Below, in pieces: positions 13,983-21,042 of a stretch of DNA of 21,042 nt. This DNA comes from JAABRE01 sp964413275. GTDB taxonomy: Bacteria > Cyanobacteriota > Cyanobacteriia > Cyanobacteriales > JAABRE01. The stretch spans positions 1 through 21,042 of the forward strand of contig CAYPSO010000082.1 of NCBI GenBank assembly GCA_964413275.1, given 5' to 3'. Under the pieces are notes generated by a model. It saw only the letters and a program-made list of their open reading frames with translations. It searched no databases and was not told where the DNA came from. The stretch's first letter is position 1; each line of letters starts with the position of its first letter. Both the position numbers and the translations under genes were made by a program.

Positions 13983-15896
13983 ATGTTAAAAACAATTATT
14001 TGTATTATTATCAGTTTTTTTATATTTATTCCACCTGTTTTTGCCGTTACACCAGAATCCCAACAGGTTTCTTTAACTTTAGAAATATTGGAAAACCGTC
14101 TAGAATCACCTATTTTAATTGATGGTTTATCTACTATAGACTTACGTAATTTTATTATTAATCTAAGAGATGATAATTCGGATTTTCGCAATCAATTTTA
14201 TCCATTAATTAAATCTAAACTTAATCAATCTAAACAAGCTTTAGGTATTGATTTAAGCAACTCTATAATTAAGGGTGATTTTCAAGCAAATAAGTTAGGA
14301 TTGCAAGTTTCCTTAGAGCCTTCTATTCTATCCTCTGTTTTAACTCCTTTAGAATCAGAAAAAATAGATAATATTTTACCTTTTGTAAAAAATTCTCAGC
14401 AATTTATTACTTCTATTAATGTTTTTCGCAGTGTTATTAATCTATCTAATATTTATTTTTTTGGTAACACAGATTTTAGTAATACTTTATTTTTACAAAA
14501 CTTAAATATTAACCAGGCCTATTTTAACGAATCTCTTAATTTCGATCGCAGTATTTTTTGTCACTTAGTTGATTTTAATAAATCCTTATTTAAGAAAGAT
14601 ATTATTCTTACTAATAGCTTTTTTTTAGATAAACTTAATTTTCAATATTCTCAATTTCAAGGTATCGCTGATTTTCAATCTACTAATTTTCAAGGCGTGA
14701 CTAATTTTAGTCATGTTCAGTTTAATAAAATTGCTAATTTTACTAAAACTTCTTGGCAATCTCATGCTGATTTTAGTCATACTAATTGGCTAGATCGAGT
14801 TCTTTTTTCTAAAAGTATATTTACAGAATTAGTAGAATTTGCTTCGGCAACTTTTGAAGAGGCTGTTAATTTTCGAGATACTCTTTTTAATCAATCTATT
14901 AATTTTGCTGAAGTTAGTATTTTTGACTTGGTAGATTTTAGTAATGCCATATTTACTAATAATTCTTACATAAATGTCGATCGCCTTGCCTATCTATCAG
15001 AATCAGGTAAAATATTGGGAGACTCCGGTATTATTGGTAAGGCAATTTTAGTCCCCAGTTTAGATGGTAATAAAAATGTTTTTCGTAATTTAATTCGCAA
15101 TTTCCGTACCTTAGAACAAATCTCTGATGCTAATTCCCTTGAATTTAACAGAAAACTATTACAACAAAAACAACTGAAAATTTTTATTAATGAATCTTTT
15201 CTTAGTATTAACTGGTTTTTATATCTTGGTTCTTTTTTATGGCTAACTATCTTACTATTATTAAGTCATTATGGAACTAACTTTTCTCTTATATTTGCCA
15301 TAGGAATTTTAGCGATCGCCCATTTTGGGATATTATTTTGGTATATAGATCGTCACCGCATTAATTTTACTATTTCTCCTACAATATCTGAAAACATATC
15401 TGTAATTACAACTTATATTATTTTGACTGTTATCAGTCTAATTGGCATTTTTAATAGTTCTGCTAAACCTTTGCTTACTATATTTTGTTTATTTATCTTA
15501 TTATTTCCAATACCTGTATTACTTTATTCTCTCTTAACTAAATATAATAATCCCTATTTACCTAATATCAGTTATTTGGTTGAAGATGGAGAAAAACGCC
15601 AAATACGTCTTTTAATTGTGAGATTGCCTATTATCCCTCGATATGATTTTTTTCGGAGTCGTTATCTACCCATACTTTGGGAAAAAAAATGGAATTGGTT
15701 AAACTATTATGACTTTAGCCTGAATAACATTCTTAAATTTGGCTTTAATGATATTCGCCTTCGTGATGAGTATTTACCCGGTATTGTTAGTACCATTGTT
15801 TGGTATCAATGGTGTTTAGGTATTTTCTACATTATTCTTCTATTTTGGACTCTTTCTCGTACTATTCCCGGATTAAATTTATTAATTTATCTTTAA
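13983..15896 (+). CDS. Membrane protein with exported pentapeptide-like repeats
   Basis: A 637-residue protein with an N-terminal signal sequence (ICIIISFFIFIPPVFA, 6-21), a helical region to about 150, then a run of degenerate five-residue repeats to about 310 (for example DFQSTNFQGVTNFSHVQF and EFASATFEEAVNFRDTLF), with phenylalanine at the centre of each unit. These resemble the Pentapeptide_3-type quadrilateral beta-helix. The C-terminal part has five hydrophobic helices, the first near 400-422 and the last near 612-632. The topology predicts the beta-helix on the lumenal or periplasmic side. Function unknown; similar proteins are common in cyanobacteria. The AT-rich leader has no clear Shine-Dalgarno. 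It is convergent with glnB. Confidence 0.75.
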   Translation: MLKTIICIIISFFIFIPPVFAVTPESQQVSLTLEILENRLESPILIDGLSTIDLRNFIINLRDDNSDFRNQFYPLIKSKLNQSKQALGIDLSNSIIKGDFQANKLGLQVSLEPSILSSVLTPLESEKIDNILPFVKNSQQFITSINVFRSVINLSNIYFFGNTDFSNTLFLQNLNINQAYFNESLNFDRSIFCHLVDFNKSLFKKDIILTNSFFLDKLNFQYSQFQGIADFQSTNFQGVTNFSHVQFNKIANFTKTSWQSHADFSHTNWLDRVLFSKSIFTELVEFASATFEEAVNFRDTLFNQSINFAEVSIFDLVDFSNAIFTNNSYINVDRLAYLSESGKILGDSGIIGKAILVPSLDGNKNVFRNLIRNFRTLEQISDANSLEFNRKLLQQKQLKIFINESFLSINWFLYLGSFLWLTILLLLSHYGTNFSLIFAIGILAIAHFGILFWYIDRHRINFTISPTISENISVITTYIILTVISLIGIFNSSAKPLLTIFCLFILLFPIPVLLYSLLTKYNNPYLPNISYLVEDGEKRQIRLLIVRLPIIPRYDFFRSRYLPILWEKKWNWLNYYDFSLNNILKFGFNDIRLRDEYLPGIVSTIVWYQWCLGIFYIILLFWTLSRTIPGLNLLIYL

Positions 15897-15905
15897 AACA
15901 TTTAA

Positions 15906-15929
15906 GGGAAAAGTTTTGCAACTTTTCCC
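15906..15929. terminator. Hairpin between convergent genes
   Basis: GGGAAAAGTT (15906-15915) and AACTTTTCCC (15920-15929) form a 10-bp stem with a 4-nt loop, midway between two converging stop codons. It lacks a clean T-run on either strand, so termination strength is uncertain. Confidence 0.5.
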
Positions 15930-15944
15930 CAATTCAGAAAAAAT

Positions 15945-16283
15945 TTAGACAGCCTCTAAATTCTTCTCTCCTGTACGAATACGGACAATTTCATCCACAG
16001 GATAAATAAATATTTTACCGTCTCCAATTTCTCCTGTACGGGCAGCAGAAATAACTTTATCCACTACCATATCAACTTGACTATCCTCGATTACTATCTC
16101 GATTTTTAGCTTCTGTAAAAATTCAACGGTATATTCTGAACCACGATAACGTTCAGTTTGACCTTTTTGTCTTCCGAATCCTCTGACTTCAGAAACGGTC
16201 ATACCGACGATTCCTGCGTTAACTAAGGCGATTTTTACTTCGTCTAATTTAAACGGACGGATAATTGCTTCTACCTTTTTCAA
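15945..16283 (-). CDS. glnB: Nitrogen regulatory protein PII
   Basis: A 112-residue trimeric signal protein that senses ATP/ADP and 2-oxoglutarate and controls N-acetylglutamate kinase, PipX and carbon/nitrogen transport in cyanobacteria. The T-loop RYRGSEY (46-52) has S49, the phosphorylation site used by cyanobacteria, and Y51. The PII signatures GFGRQKGQTERYRG and SAARTGEIGDGKIF are intact. The start codon is TTG (16283-16281): the expected N-terminus MKKVEAIIRPFKLDEV begins exactly there, and a good AAGGAG lies 8 nt upstream. Cyanobacterial glnB is usually activated by NtcA; only imperfect candidates for its site are visible upstream. It is monocistronic and convergent with the pentapeptide gene. 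Confidence 0.96.
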   Translation of the reverse strand: MKKVEAIIRPFKLDEVKIALVNAGIVGMTVSEVRGFGRQKGQTERYRGSEYTVEFLQKLKIEIVIEDSQVDMVVDKVISAARTGEIGDGKIFIYPVDEIVRIRTGEKNLEAV

Positions 16284-16360
16284 GGGTTTAACTCCTTAAC
16301 TTTCTTGTTTATTAATAAACTAATCCTGTGATTTTCTATCATCACAAGTCAAACAATTTT

Positions 16361-16374
16361 GTCATACTGAGTAC
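16361..16374 (-). promoter_or_regulatory. Imperfect NtcA-like site upstream of glnB
   Basis: The minus strand reads GTACTCAGTATGAC, one base from the NtcA consensus GTA-N8-TAC, about 80 nt before the glnB start. A second palindrome, GTATTT-CCTT-AAATAC at 16395-16410, has the right ends but a 10-nt spacing. No convincing -10 box at the required distance was found, so both are only candidates. The remaining AT-rich 16411-16556 shows nothing. Confidence 0.25.
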
Positions 16375-16556
16375 ATTTTAAGATAAAGTTAATGGTATTT
16401 CCTTAAATACAATATAATTGTAAATCAAAAAACTACAACAAATTATTAATAATTTTAAAAAAAATAAACACAATTACCAATAGACTTGCAAAAAATTCTT
16501 ATCTGATGTACCCTTAGATAAAAAGATATAAAATTTACGTTAAGCAGTAGGTGAAA

Positions 16557-16630
<74 letters not shown>

Positions 16631-16641
16631 TCGCTTTATCA

Positions 16642-16671
16642 AGTATAACAATAAACTATAAAAAATAGCAA
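16642..16671 (-). promoter_or_regulatory. Promoter of tRNA-fMet
   Basis: On the minus strand a -35-like TTGCTA (16671-16666) and -10 TATACT (16647-16642) are 18 bp apart. The -10 box ends 11 nt before the mature 5' end at 16630. Confidence 0.55.
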
Positions 16672-16701
16672 CCCCTTTGATAAAAAAAATATTTATTAAA
16701 T

Positions 16702-16734
16702 AAAAAAACACCTGTTTTTGATAAACAGGCGTTT
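16702..16734 (-). terminator. Intrinsic terminator of the psbEFLJ operon
   Basis: A 12-bp stem (minus strand AAACGCCTGTTT with AAACAGGTGTTT, one G-T pair, 5-nt loop) is followed by a run of Ts. It starts 22 nt after the psbJ stop codon and is the clearest terminator in the window. Confidence 0.9.
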
Positions 16735-16756
16735 AGTTTTTTAAATAATTAAATCT

Positions 16757-16873
16757 CTACATTCCAGAGCCTACACCCGCATAAGCTCCATAAAAGAAAA
16801 CACCGACAACAGCTATTACACCCATTCCAGCAATAGTTGCTACAATCCACAAAGGAATCCGAACATCAGACAT
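16757..16873 (-). CDS. psbJ: Photosystem II protein J
   Basis: A 38-residue single-helix photosystem II subunit, next to cytochrome b559, needed for assembly and electron flow around the plastoquinone sites. It reads MSDVRIPLWIVATIAG and ends FFYGAYAGVGSGM, the conserved PsbJ terminus. GAGGAGG about 9 nt upstream is a strong ribosome binding site. It is the last gene of the operon, 36 nt after psbL. Confidence 0.95.
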   Translation of the reverse strand: MSDVRIPLWIVATIAGMGVIAVVGVFFYGAYAGVGSGM

Positions 16874-16909
16874 AGTTATTACCTCCTCATTGCTTAAATT
16901 AATGACCAG

Positions 16910-17029
16910 TTAGTTAAAGAAGTAACTGGAAAAAAGAATACCTAGTACAAAGATTAATAAAAGACCTAAGTACAAAGAAGTCCGATTTAACTCGACTGGT
17001 TGTCTATTAGGATTAGAATTTCTATCCAT
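16910..17029 (-). CDS. psbL: Photosystem II protein L
   Basis: A 39-residue single-helix subunit at the photosystem II dimer interface, needed for a stable dimer and normal quinone electron transfer. It reads MDRNSNPNRQPVELNRTSL and ends LGILFSSYFFN, the conserved PsbL form. TAGGAG upstream supports the start, 9 nt after the psbF stop. Confidence 0.96.
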   Translation of the reverse strand: MDRNSNPNRQPVELNRTSLYLGLLLIFVLGILFSSYFFN

Positions 17030-17038
17030 GAATTACTC

Positions 17039-17173
17039 CTATCTTTGAATAAACTGCATTGCCGCAATTGCCCCTAAAAAGAATACCGAAGGTACTGCCA
17101 AAGCATGGACAGATAACCATCTAACGGTAAAAATAGGGTAAGAAACTGGTTGATTGGGATTATTACTAGTCAT
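17039..17173 (-). CDS. psbF: Cytochrome b559 subunit beta
   Basis: A 44-residue single-helix subunit forming, with PsbE, the haem-binding cytochrome b559 of photosystem II, probably a photoprotective electron carrier and an assembly nucleus. It reads YPIFTVRWLSVHALAVPSV with the haem-ligand histidine H23, and ends AAMQFIQR. It starts 23 nt after psbE. Confidence 0.97.
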   Translation of the reverse strand: MTSNNPNQPVSYPIFTVRWLSVHALAVPSVFFLGAIAAMQFIQR

Positions 17174-17196
17174 AATTTAATAACCTTTTTTCAAAA

Positions 17197-17442
17197 TTAT
17201 TTATTAAAGTCTTGAATTTGATTTTTGGCCTCATAACGATCGGAAATAATAGGAATTTCCTGACGTTCTTGAGTAAAATACTCATTAGGACGAGGAGTAC
17301 CAAAAGCATCATAGGCTAAACCGGTACTAACAAAAAGCCAACCGGCAATAAATAACATGGGAATAGTAATACTATGAATGATCCAGTAACGTAAACTGGT
17401 AACAATATCGGAAAATGGACGCTCTCCGGTAGTACCTGCCAT
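17197..17442 (-). CDS. psbE: Cytochrome b559 subunit alpha
   Basis: An 81-residue single-helix subunit that contributes the other axial haem histidine (H23 in SLRYWIIHSITIP) of cytochrome b559 at the photosystem II core. The lumenal segment AYDAFGTPRPNEYFT and the C-terminal region with QEIPIISDRYEAK are conserved. GAGGAG about 8 nt upstream is the ribosome binding site. First gene of psbEFLJ, 81 bp downstream of ycf48, the standard cyanobacterial order. Confidence 0.97.
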   Translation of the reverse strand: MAGTTGERPFSDIVTSLRYWIIHSITIPMLFIAGWLFVSTGLAYDAFGTPRPNEYFTQERQEIPIISDRYEAKNQIQDFNK

Positions 17443-17484
17443 TTAAAATTCTCCTCTTATTTTTAGATTTTCAAGCTTAACTTA

Positions 17485-17513
17485 ATAATAGGAAACCTTA
17501 GACCTTACCACAA
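17485..17513 (-). promoter_or_regulatory. Possible psbE promoter
   Basis: In the ycf48-psbE gap the minus strand has TTGTGG (17513-17508) and TATTAT (17490-17485) with a 17-bp spacer, placing a start about 35 nt before psbE. This would let psbEFLJ be transcribed apart from rubA-ycf48. The -35 match is weak. Confidence 0.4.
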
Positions 17514-17523
17514 TAGTTTTATC

Positions 17524-18522
17524 TTAAGTAGTTTCTGTTTGTGGATTATACTTTAATAAGAAACCATTATTACCTAAAACAAAACCTTTTTCTGGATTTA
17601 AAAAGACAACTTTGTATAAATTTGAGGGAATTTCCTCAACATTTCGATCTTTTTCCCAAGTTTGACCACCATCGGTACTCATTAGTAAATTACCACTACC
17701 TCCGGCTACCCAAATTTCTTCGGGAGTACGATAGCCTAAGTCTAAAAGTCCCCAACTGGTGGAATATTCAGGATTAAGTGCCTCTCCCCAGTTTTCCTCA
17801 TCTTCTACTTCGCTAAATTGGACTTGTCCACCTCTAGCGAGTAACCATAGTCTGCCATCTCTGCCATAGCCCATATTCTGAAGACGACGGGAAGATGTTC
17901 GATTATGGGGAGTCCATTCGGTATCTCCGGGTTTCCAAGTAGAATAAAAGTTGCCCTTAGCGGATACAGCAATATATTCGCCATTACTCGATCTTGTAAT
18001 TGTTCGAGCTACACCTACTGCACCTTCTACTAAGGCTTTCCAATTTCCACCGCCATTAGTAGTTTTATAAATAGCGCCTAAGTCAGTAACCATTTCGGCT
18101 GATTTTGCACCTAAAGCAATAATACTATAGGGTGCTCCGGGTAATTTCGCACTCAGGGGAATTCTTGACCAAGAATTACCGCCATCTTCGGTATGAAGCA
18201 TGATGGATGGTTTACCCACAATCCAGCCTTCTTGATCGTGAAAACTAACCGCAGTATAGCTTACTTTCTCATCACCTAGATCGATTTTTCTTTCTTGCCA
18301 AGTGTTGCCACCATCTGTGGTTTCAAAGAGTGTACCTTTTGTACCTACTAACCAACCATGATTGCCATCATCGGTAAAGTTTATATCAGCAAAGGTAGAT
18401 TCTGTGGGTAAATTGATTACTTGCCAAGGATTATAACTTAGACTAGGAACACTGCTGCAACTAGCACAAAATAGTGCTATTGTCAAACATATTAAGATTT
18501 GTTTTATTTTTCTCAGCAACAT
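17524..18522 (-). CDS. ycf48: Photosystem II assembly factor Ycf48 (HCF136 homologue)
   Basis: A 332-residue lumenal lipoprotein that binds newly made D1 and helps build the photosystem II reaction centre. The start at ATG 18522 is chosen because it gives a compact lipoprotein signal: KIKQILICLTIALFCASC, lipidated cysteine C22. An in-frame TTG at 18573 would add 17 residues without helping. The mature part is a seven-bladed beta-propeller of the BNR type, visible as repeated W/G-rich units such as TTDGGNTWQE, TEDGGNSWSR, TTNGGGNWKA and STDGGQTWEK. It lies between rubA and psbE, the conserved cluster for early photosystem II assembly; the upstream gap to rubA is 59 nt, so the two are probably cotranscribed. 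Confidence 0.95.
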   Translation of the reverse strand: MLLRKIKQILICLTIALFCASCSSVPSLSYNPWQVINLPTESTFADINFTDDGNHGWLVGTKGTLFETTDGGNTWQERKIDLGDEKVSYTAVSFHDQEGWIVGKPSIMLHTEDGGNSWSRIPLSAKLPGAPYSIIALGAKSAEMVTDLGAIYKTTNGGGNWKALVEGAVGVARTITRSSNGEYIAVSAKGNFYSTWKPGDTEWTPHNRTSSRRLQNMGYGRDGRLWLLARGGQVQFSEVEDEENWGEALNPEYSTSWGLLDLGYRTPEEIWVAGGSGNLLMSTDGGQTWEKDRNVEEIPSNLYKVVFLNPEKGFVLGNNGFLLKYNPQTETT

Positions 18523-18581
18523 ATCAGGATGATAGCAGTTTACAATTATTAATGAGGATTTAATAAATCTCAAAAAAGAAT

Positions 18582-18929
18582 TTAGTTTAAACCGTATAAA
18601 CTTAGAAAGAACAAAAACCCAAGAGCTAAAGCTCCAAAAATGAGAAGGTTTTTTTGTCCGGGGGTTAAACGATTTACGCCAAAACCATAACTAAGATTTT
18701 CCTCAAATCCAGAAGGAGCATCAGTTGCTCCAATATTTTTAAATTGGCTGTGACGAGCACCACAAACAGGACAACGCCAGTCACTGGGCAATTGTTCAAA
18801 AGGAGTGCCGGCCTTGATTCTGGCATTACTATCGCCTTTGCTTGGTTCGTAAATATAGCCGCAAGCGGTACATTCATAACTAGCAGGGGCTTGTTCAGCC
18901 AGAGTTTTTTCTTTTGCAGGTTCGCTCAT
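18582..18929 (-). CDS. rubA: Membrane-anchored rubredoxin RubA
   Basis: A 115-residue thylakoid rubredoxin needed for photosystem II accumulation. The rubredoxin domain (about 17-65) has the iron-binding cysteines C20/C23 (YECTACGYIYEP) and C53/C56 (WRCPVCGARHSQF). A flexible linker and one C-terminal membrane helix (about 93-113) anchor it, as in other cyanobacterial and plastid RubA proteins. The ATG at 18929 has no clear Shine-Dalgarno. It heads the minus-strand photosystem II cluster and is divergent from the terD gene, separated by 186 bp in which no firm promoter was identified. Confidence 0.95.
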   Translation of the reverse strand: MSEPAKEKTLAEQAPASYECTACGYIYEPSKGDSNARIKAGTPFEQLPSDWRCPVCGARHSQFKNIGATDAPSGFEENLSYGFGVNRLTPGQKNLLIFGALALGFLFFLSLYGLN

Positions 18930-19115
18930 TAGCTTATAAACAGCAAATATTAAATCTCTGTAACAAATTATCGCACAAAACTTAACATTCTCAGATAATT
19001 TTCATAACTATCAAGTTTAAAAAAATCATCAATCTTAACCTTGAGGTGGATTGGAAGATAATCAATAAATGTTACCTTAGTGAATATAAAAGTATTCGGA
19101 GATTGTATTTAACTT

Positions 19116-19691
19116 ATGGGAATTAATTTACAAAAAGGACAAAAAATATCCTTAGAAAAAGTTGCACCCGGATTAGTAGCAGCTTTTCTTGGTTTAGGAT
19201 GGGATGTTAACCCCACAGACACTGGTGGTGATTTTGATTTGGATGCTTCGGTATTTCTGCTTGGTGCGAATGAAAAATTAGTCTCTGATAAACATCTAAT
19301 TTTCTACAATAATCTTACCAGTCCAGACCCAGACCAATCCATTAAATTAATGGGAGATAATCGCACTGGAGAAGGGGAAGGCGATGATGAAGGCATGGTT
19401 ATTGATTTACGTAAAGTCCCTAATGATATACAAAAAATAGTTATCACAGTTACTATTTATGATGCCGATAAACGAGGACATAATTTTGGTCAAGTCAGAA
19501 ATGCTTATGTGCGTTTAGTAAATGTACAAACTAAAGAAGAAGTCTTGCGTTATGACTTAGAAGAAGATTTTTCCATTGAAACTGCTTTAATTATGGCTGA
19601 GATATATCGCAAAGATGGAGATTGGAGGATGAATGCGGTAGGTGCAGGTTATCAAGGGGGTTTGGAAGCCTTGTTAAATCGGTATCAATAA
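19116..19691 (+). CDS. TerD family protein, copy 1
   Basis: A 191-residue TerD-domain protein (cAMP-binding-protein / tellurium-resistance family), a calcium-binding beta-sandwich linked to stress responses. The family N-terminus INLQKGQKISLEK is present, then the calcium-site motifs GGDFDLDASVFLL (D39, D41, D43) and GDNRTGEGEGDDE (80-92), and the ends IYDADKRGHNFGQV and LIMAEIYRKDGDWRMNAVG. Length is normal for the family. CGGAG lies about 14 nt before the ATG. A second TerD gene follows in tandem. No other ter genes are visible, so tellurite resistance is not implied; a calcium-responsive stress role is inference. Confidence 0.9.
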   Translation: MGINLQKGQKISLEKVAPGLVAAFLGLGWDVNPTDTGGDFDLDASVFLLGANEKLVSDKHLIFYNNLTSPDPDQSIKLMGDNRTGEGEGDDEGMVIDLRKVPNDIQKIVITVTIYDADKRGHNFGQVRNAYVRLVNVQTKEEVLRYDLEEDFSIETALIMAEIYRKDGDWRMNAVGAGYQGGLEALLNRYQ

Positions 19692-19710
19692 AATAAATAG
19701 GGAGAGATGA

Positions 19711-19727
19711 AGGATGAATTATGAATT
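19711..19727. repeat. Dispersed 17-nt repeat copy
   Basis: AGGATGAATTATGAATT here is identical to 5276-5292, the start of the heptamer array after lepB. It lies in the 80-bp spacer between the two TerD-family genes. Confidence 0.7.
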
Positions 19728-19771
19728 GGGAAGGAGGAAGCATAAAGCTAACAGCTAATTGCTAATAACAA

Positions 19772-20362
19772 ATGACAATTAATTTACAAAAAGGACAGCG
19801 CATTTCTCTAAAGAAAGAAGCACCGGGATTAAGTAGAATTATGTGTGGTTTAGGTTGGGATGTTGCTTCTGGTGGAGGTTTGTTAGGAATATTTAAGCAA
19901 AACTTTGATTTAGATTCTTCGGTTTTATGTTTAGATTCTCAAGATAAAATTGGGCGTAATGATAATTTGGTTTATTTTGGTAATCTACGCCATTTCAGCG
20001 ATTCTATTACCCATTTAGGAGATAATCTTACTGGTGCTGGTGCTGGAGATGATGAACAAATAATAGTTGATTTACCAAAAATTCCTAGCAATATTGAAAA
20101 GCTAGTTTTTGTGGTTAATATTTATAATTGTTTGGAGCGAAAACAAGATTTCAGTCAAGTTAAAAATGCTTTTGTGCGCTTAGTAGATGTATCTAATAAT
20201 AAAGAAATAGCTCGTTATAATCTTTCTGGGGCTGAATATCAGGGACAAACTGGTATGATTATGGCGGAAATTTATCGACAAGATAATGAGTGGAAAATGG
20301 CAGCCATTGGTAGAGGAATTAAGATTAGGGATTTAAAACAATTAATGGAATTGTACTCTTAA
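19772..20362 (+). CDS. TerD family protein, copy 2 (diverged)
   Basis: A 196-residue paralogue of the preceding TerD protein. Shared landmarks are INLQKGQRISLKK, GLGWDV, FDLDSSVLCLD (45-55), LGDNLTGAGAGDDE (82-95), VKNAFVRLVDV and MIMAEIYRQDNEWKMAAIG. It differs by an extra GGGLLGIFKQ loop before the first calcium motif and by AGAGDDE in place of EGEGDDE, which may weaken calcium binding. The tandem copies are 80 bp apart. The only AGGAGG is 37 nt upstream of the ATG, too far for a normal ribosome binding site. Probably the product of an old duplication. Confidence 0.87.
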   Translation: MTINLQKGQRISLKKEAPGLSRIMCGLGWDVASGGGLLGIFKQNFDLDSSVLCLDSQDKIGRNDNLVYFGNLRHFSDSITHLGDNLTGAGAGDDEQIIVDLPKIPSNIEKLVFVVNIYNCLERKQDFSQVKNAFVRLVDVSNNKEIARYNLSGAEYQGQTGMIMAEIYRQDNEWKMAAIGRGIKIRDLKQLMELYS

Positions 20363-20458
20363 AAAGTTAATCAAGAAATAACACATAACAAACTAAAAAC
20401 CACGTTTGCGTCAGCAAATGCGAAGCAGTCCATTAACCACGAACTACTAACTAAACTA
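20363..20458. other. Spacer with GCGT/GCAAA-type repeat motif
   Basis: Between the second TerD gene and the methyltransferase the sequence has a short stem TTTGC-gtca-GCAAA near 20405-20418, followed by ATGCGAAGCAGTCC, and an ACTACTAACTAA motif like the one at 11031-11045. These look like fragments of cyanobacterial dispersed repeats. No promoter was identified. Confidence 0.35.
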
Positions 20459-21042
20459 ATGGGTTTTTATAGCAATTTTTTATTTCCTTGGGGTTTAGAA
20501 TTGATGATGTCTAAACCTCCTTTTCCAAGTTATCGAGAACAATTATTAGCTGACGTTGAGGGAAATGTGCTAGAAATTGGTTTTGGTACAGGTTTAAATT
20601 TACCTTATTATGCACCAGAAAAAGTAAAAAAGTTAACGGTAATAGAGCCTAATTCTGGTATGCAAAAATTAGCAGAAAAAAGAATTAAAGCGACAAAAAT
20701 CACAGTAGAAAATTGTCTTATTAGTGGTGAAAATTTGCCAATGGAAGATAATAGTTTTGATAATGTTGTTAGCACTTGGACACTTTGTAGTATTCCTAAT
20801 GTGGATAAAGCCATATCAGAAATATATCGGGTATTAAAACCCCTGGGGAAATTTTATTTTATTGAACACGGATTAAGTAATGAATTTAAGGTTCAGATTT
20901 GGCAAAATAGATTAAATCCGATACAAAAAGTTGTTGGTGATGGTTGTAATCTTAATCGTAATATGAAAGAAATTATCGAGAAAAAATTTAAAATATTAAC
21001 TTTGGAACAATTTTATGAGGAAAGTTTTTCTAAATTTGTGGG
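20459..21042 (+). CDS. Class I SAM-dependent methyltransferase (partial at window end)
   Basis: The first 194 codons of a methyltransferase that runs past the window, without stop codons. Motif I is VLEIGFGTGLNLP (38-50); an acidic residue ends the next strand in LTVIEPNSGM, and the family blocks ENLPMEDNSFDNVVST and EIYRVLKPLGKFYFIEHG follow. This is the Methyltransf_11 (UbiE/phospholipid methyltransferase-like) pattern. The early segment SNFLFPWGLELMMSKPPFP is also seen in thiol/phospholipid methyltransferase-like proteins. Substrate unknown. The start at 20459 is the first ATG in frame, without a clear Shine-Dalgarno. A later start is unlikely because the N-terminal block looks conserved. 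Confidence 0.85.
   Translation, partial: MGFYSNFLFPWGLELMMSKPPFPSYREQLLADVEGNVLEIGFGTGLNLPYYAPEKVKKLTVIEPNSGMQKLAEKRIKATKITVENCLISGENLPMEDNSFDNVVSTWTLCSIPNVDKAISEIYRVLKPLGKFYFIEHGLSNEFKVQIWQNRLNPIQKVVGDGCNLNRNMKEIIEKKFKILTLEQFYEESFSKFV

Noticed and set aside
15800..16009. Plus-strand frame overlapping the pentapeptide gene and glnB
   Set aside because: It overlaps two well supported genes and has no own signals.
18674..18932. Extra frames on both strands within rubA
   Set aside because: Shadows of the rubredoxin gene; none has a ribosome site or family pattern.

Overview
The window reads as chromosomal DNA of an AT-rich cyanobacterium. The evidence is direct: a rubA-ycf48-psbE-psbF-psbL-psbJ photosystem II cluster, the variable chain of ferredoxin:thioredoxin reductase, a PII protein with the cyanobacterial Ser49 T-loop, a class II fructose-bisphosphate aldolase of Calvin-cycle type, and seven copies of the cyanobacterial HIP1 octamer GCGATCGC (starting at 2591, 3363, 4877, 6158, 7186, 7472 and 15312). 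A Cyanobacterium/Geminocystis-like unicellular form is a guess from base composition and gene content only.

Layout. 1-4025: an RCK-pore-RCK ion-channel-like protein, then the prepilin peptidase PilD, followed after 4 nt by a Tat-exported PhoX-family protein. 4026-4686: tRNA-Ser(CGA), next to it an inverted-repeat-bounded 75-bp element carrying a reversed, degraded copy of the 3' half of that tRNA, then a minus-strand transposase remnant interrupted in frame by a GC-rich palindrome. 4687-8466: signal peptidase I, a SPOR-like membrane protein divergent from a DUF721/DciA-like protein with a C-terminal zinc ribbon, FtrV, and a convergent M42 peptidase. 8467-8992: a gene-poor graveyard with a MITE-like repeat, a broken antitoxin gene and the aldolase terminator. 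8993-13437: aldolase, a phosphoribosyltransferase whose stop codon lies in a heptamer repeat array, a DUF3611 membrane protein, a zinc-less MDR (quinone-oxidoreductase-like) enzyme and a small DUF6812-like protein. 13461-13936: a truncated and frameshifted universal stress gene. 13983-16283: a large pentapeptide-like-repeat membrane protein convergent with glnB. 16284-18929: initiator tRNA-Met and the photosystem II cluster, all on the minus strand. 19116-21042: two tandem TerD-family genes and the start of a methyltransferase that runs off the window.

How the genes work together. RubA, Ycf48 and PsbE/F/L/J form one clear functional unit: early photosystem II assembly and the cytochrome b559 core. 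GlnB, aldolase and FtrV belong to carbon/nitrogen and redox control of photosynthetic metabolism but are separate transcription units. PilD and signal peptidase I are both membrane peptidases that process exported proteins. No new multi-gene defence or metabolic system is evident. The most unusual material is the non-canonical pore protein, the reversed tRNA-Ser fragment, the palindrome inside the transposase relic, the zinc-ribbon DciA-like protein, the pentapeptide membrane protein and several short-repeat families embedded in gene ends.
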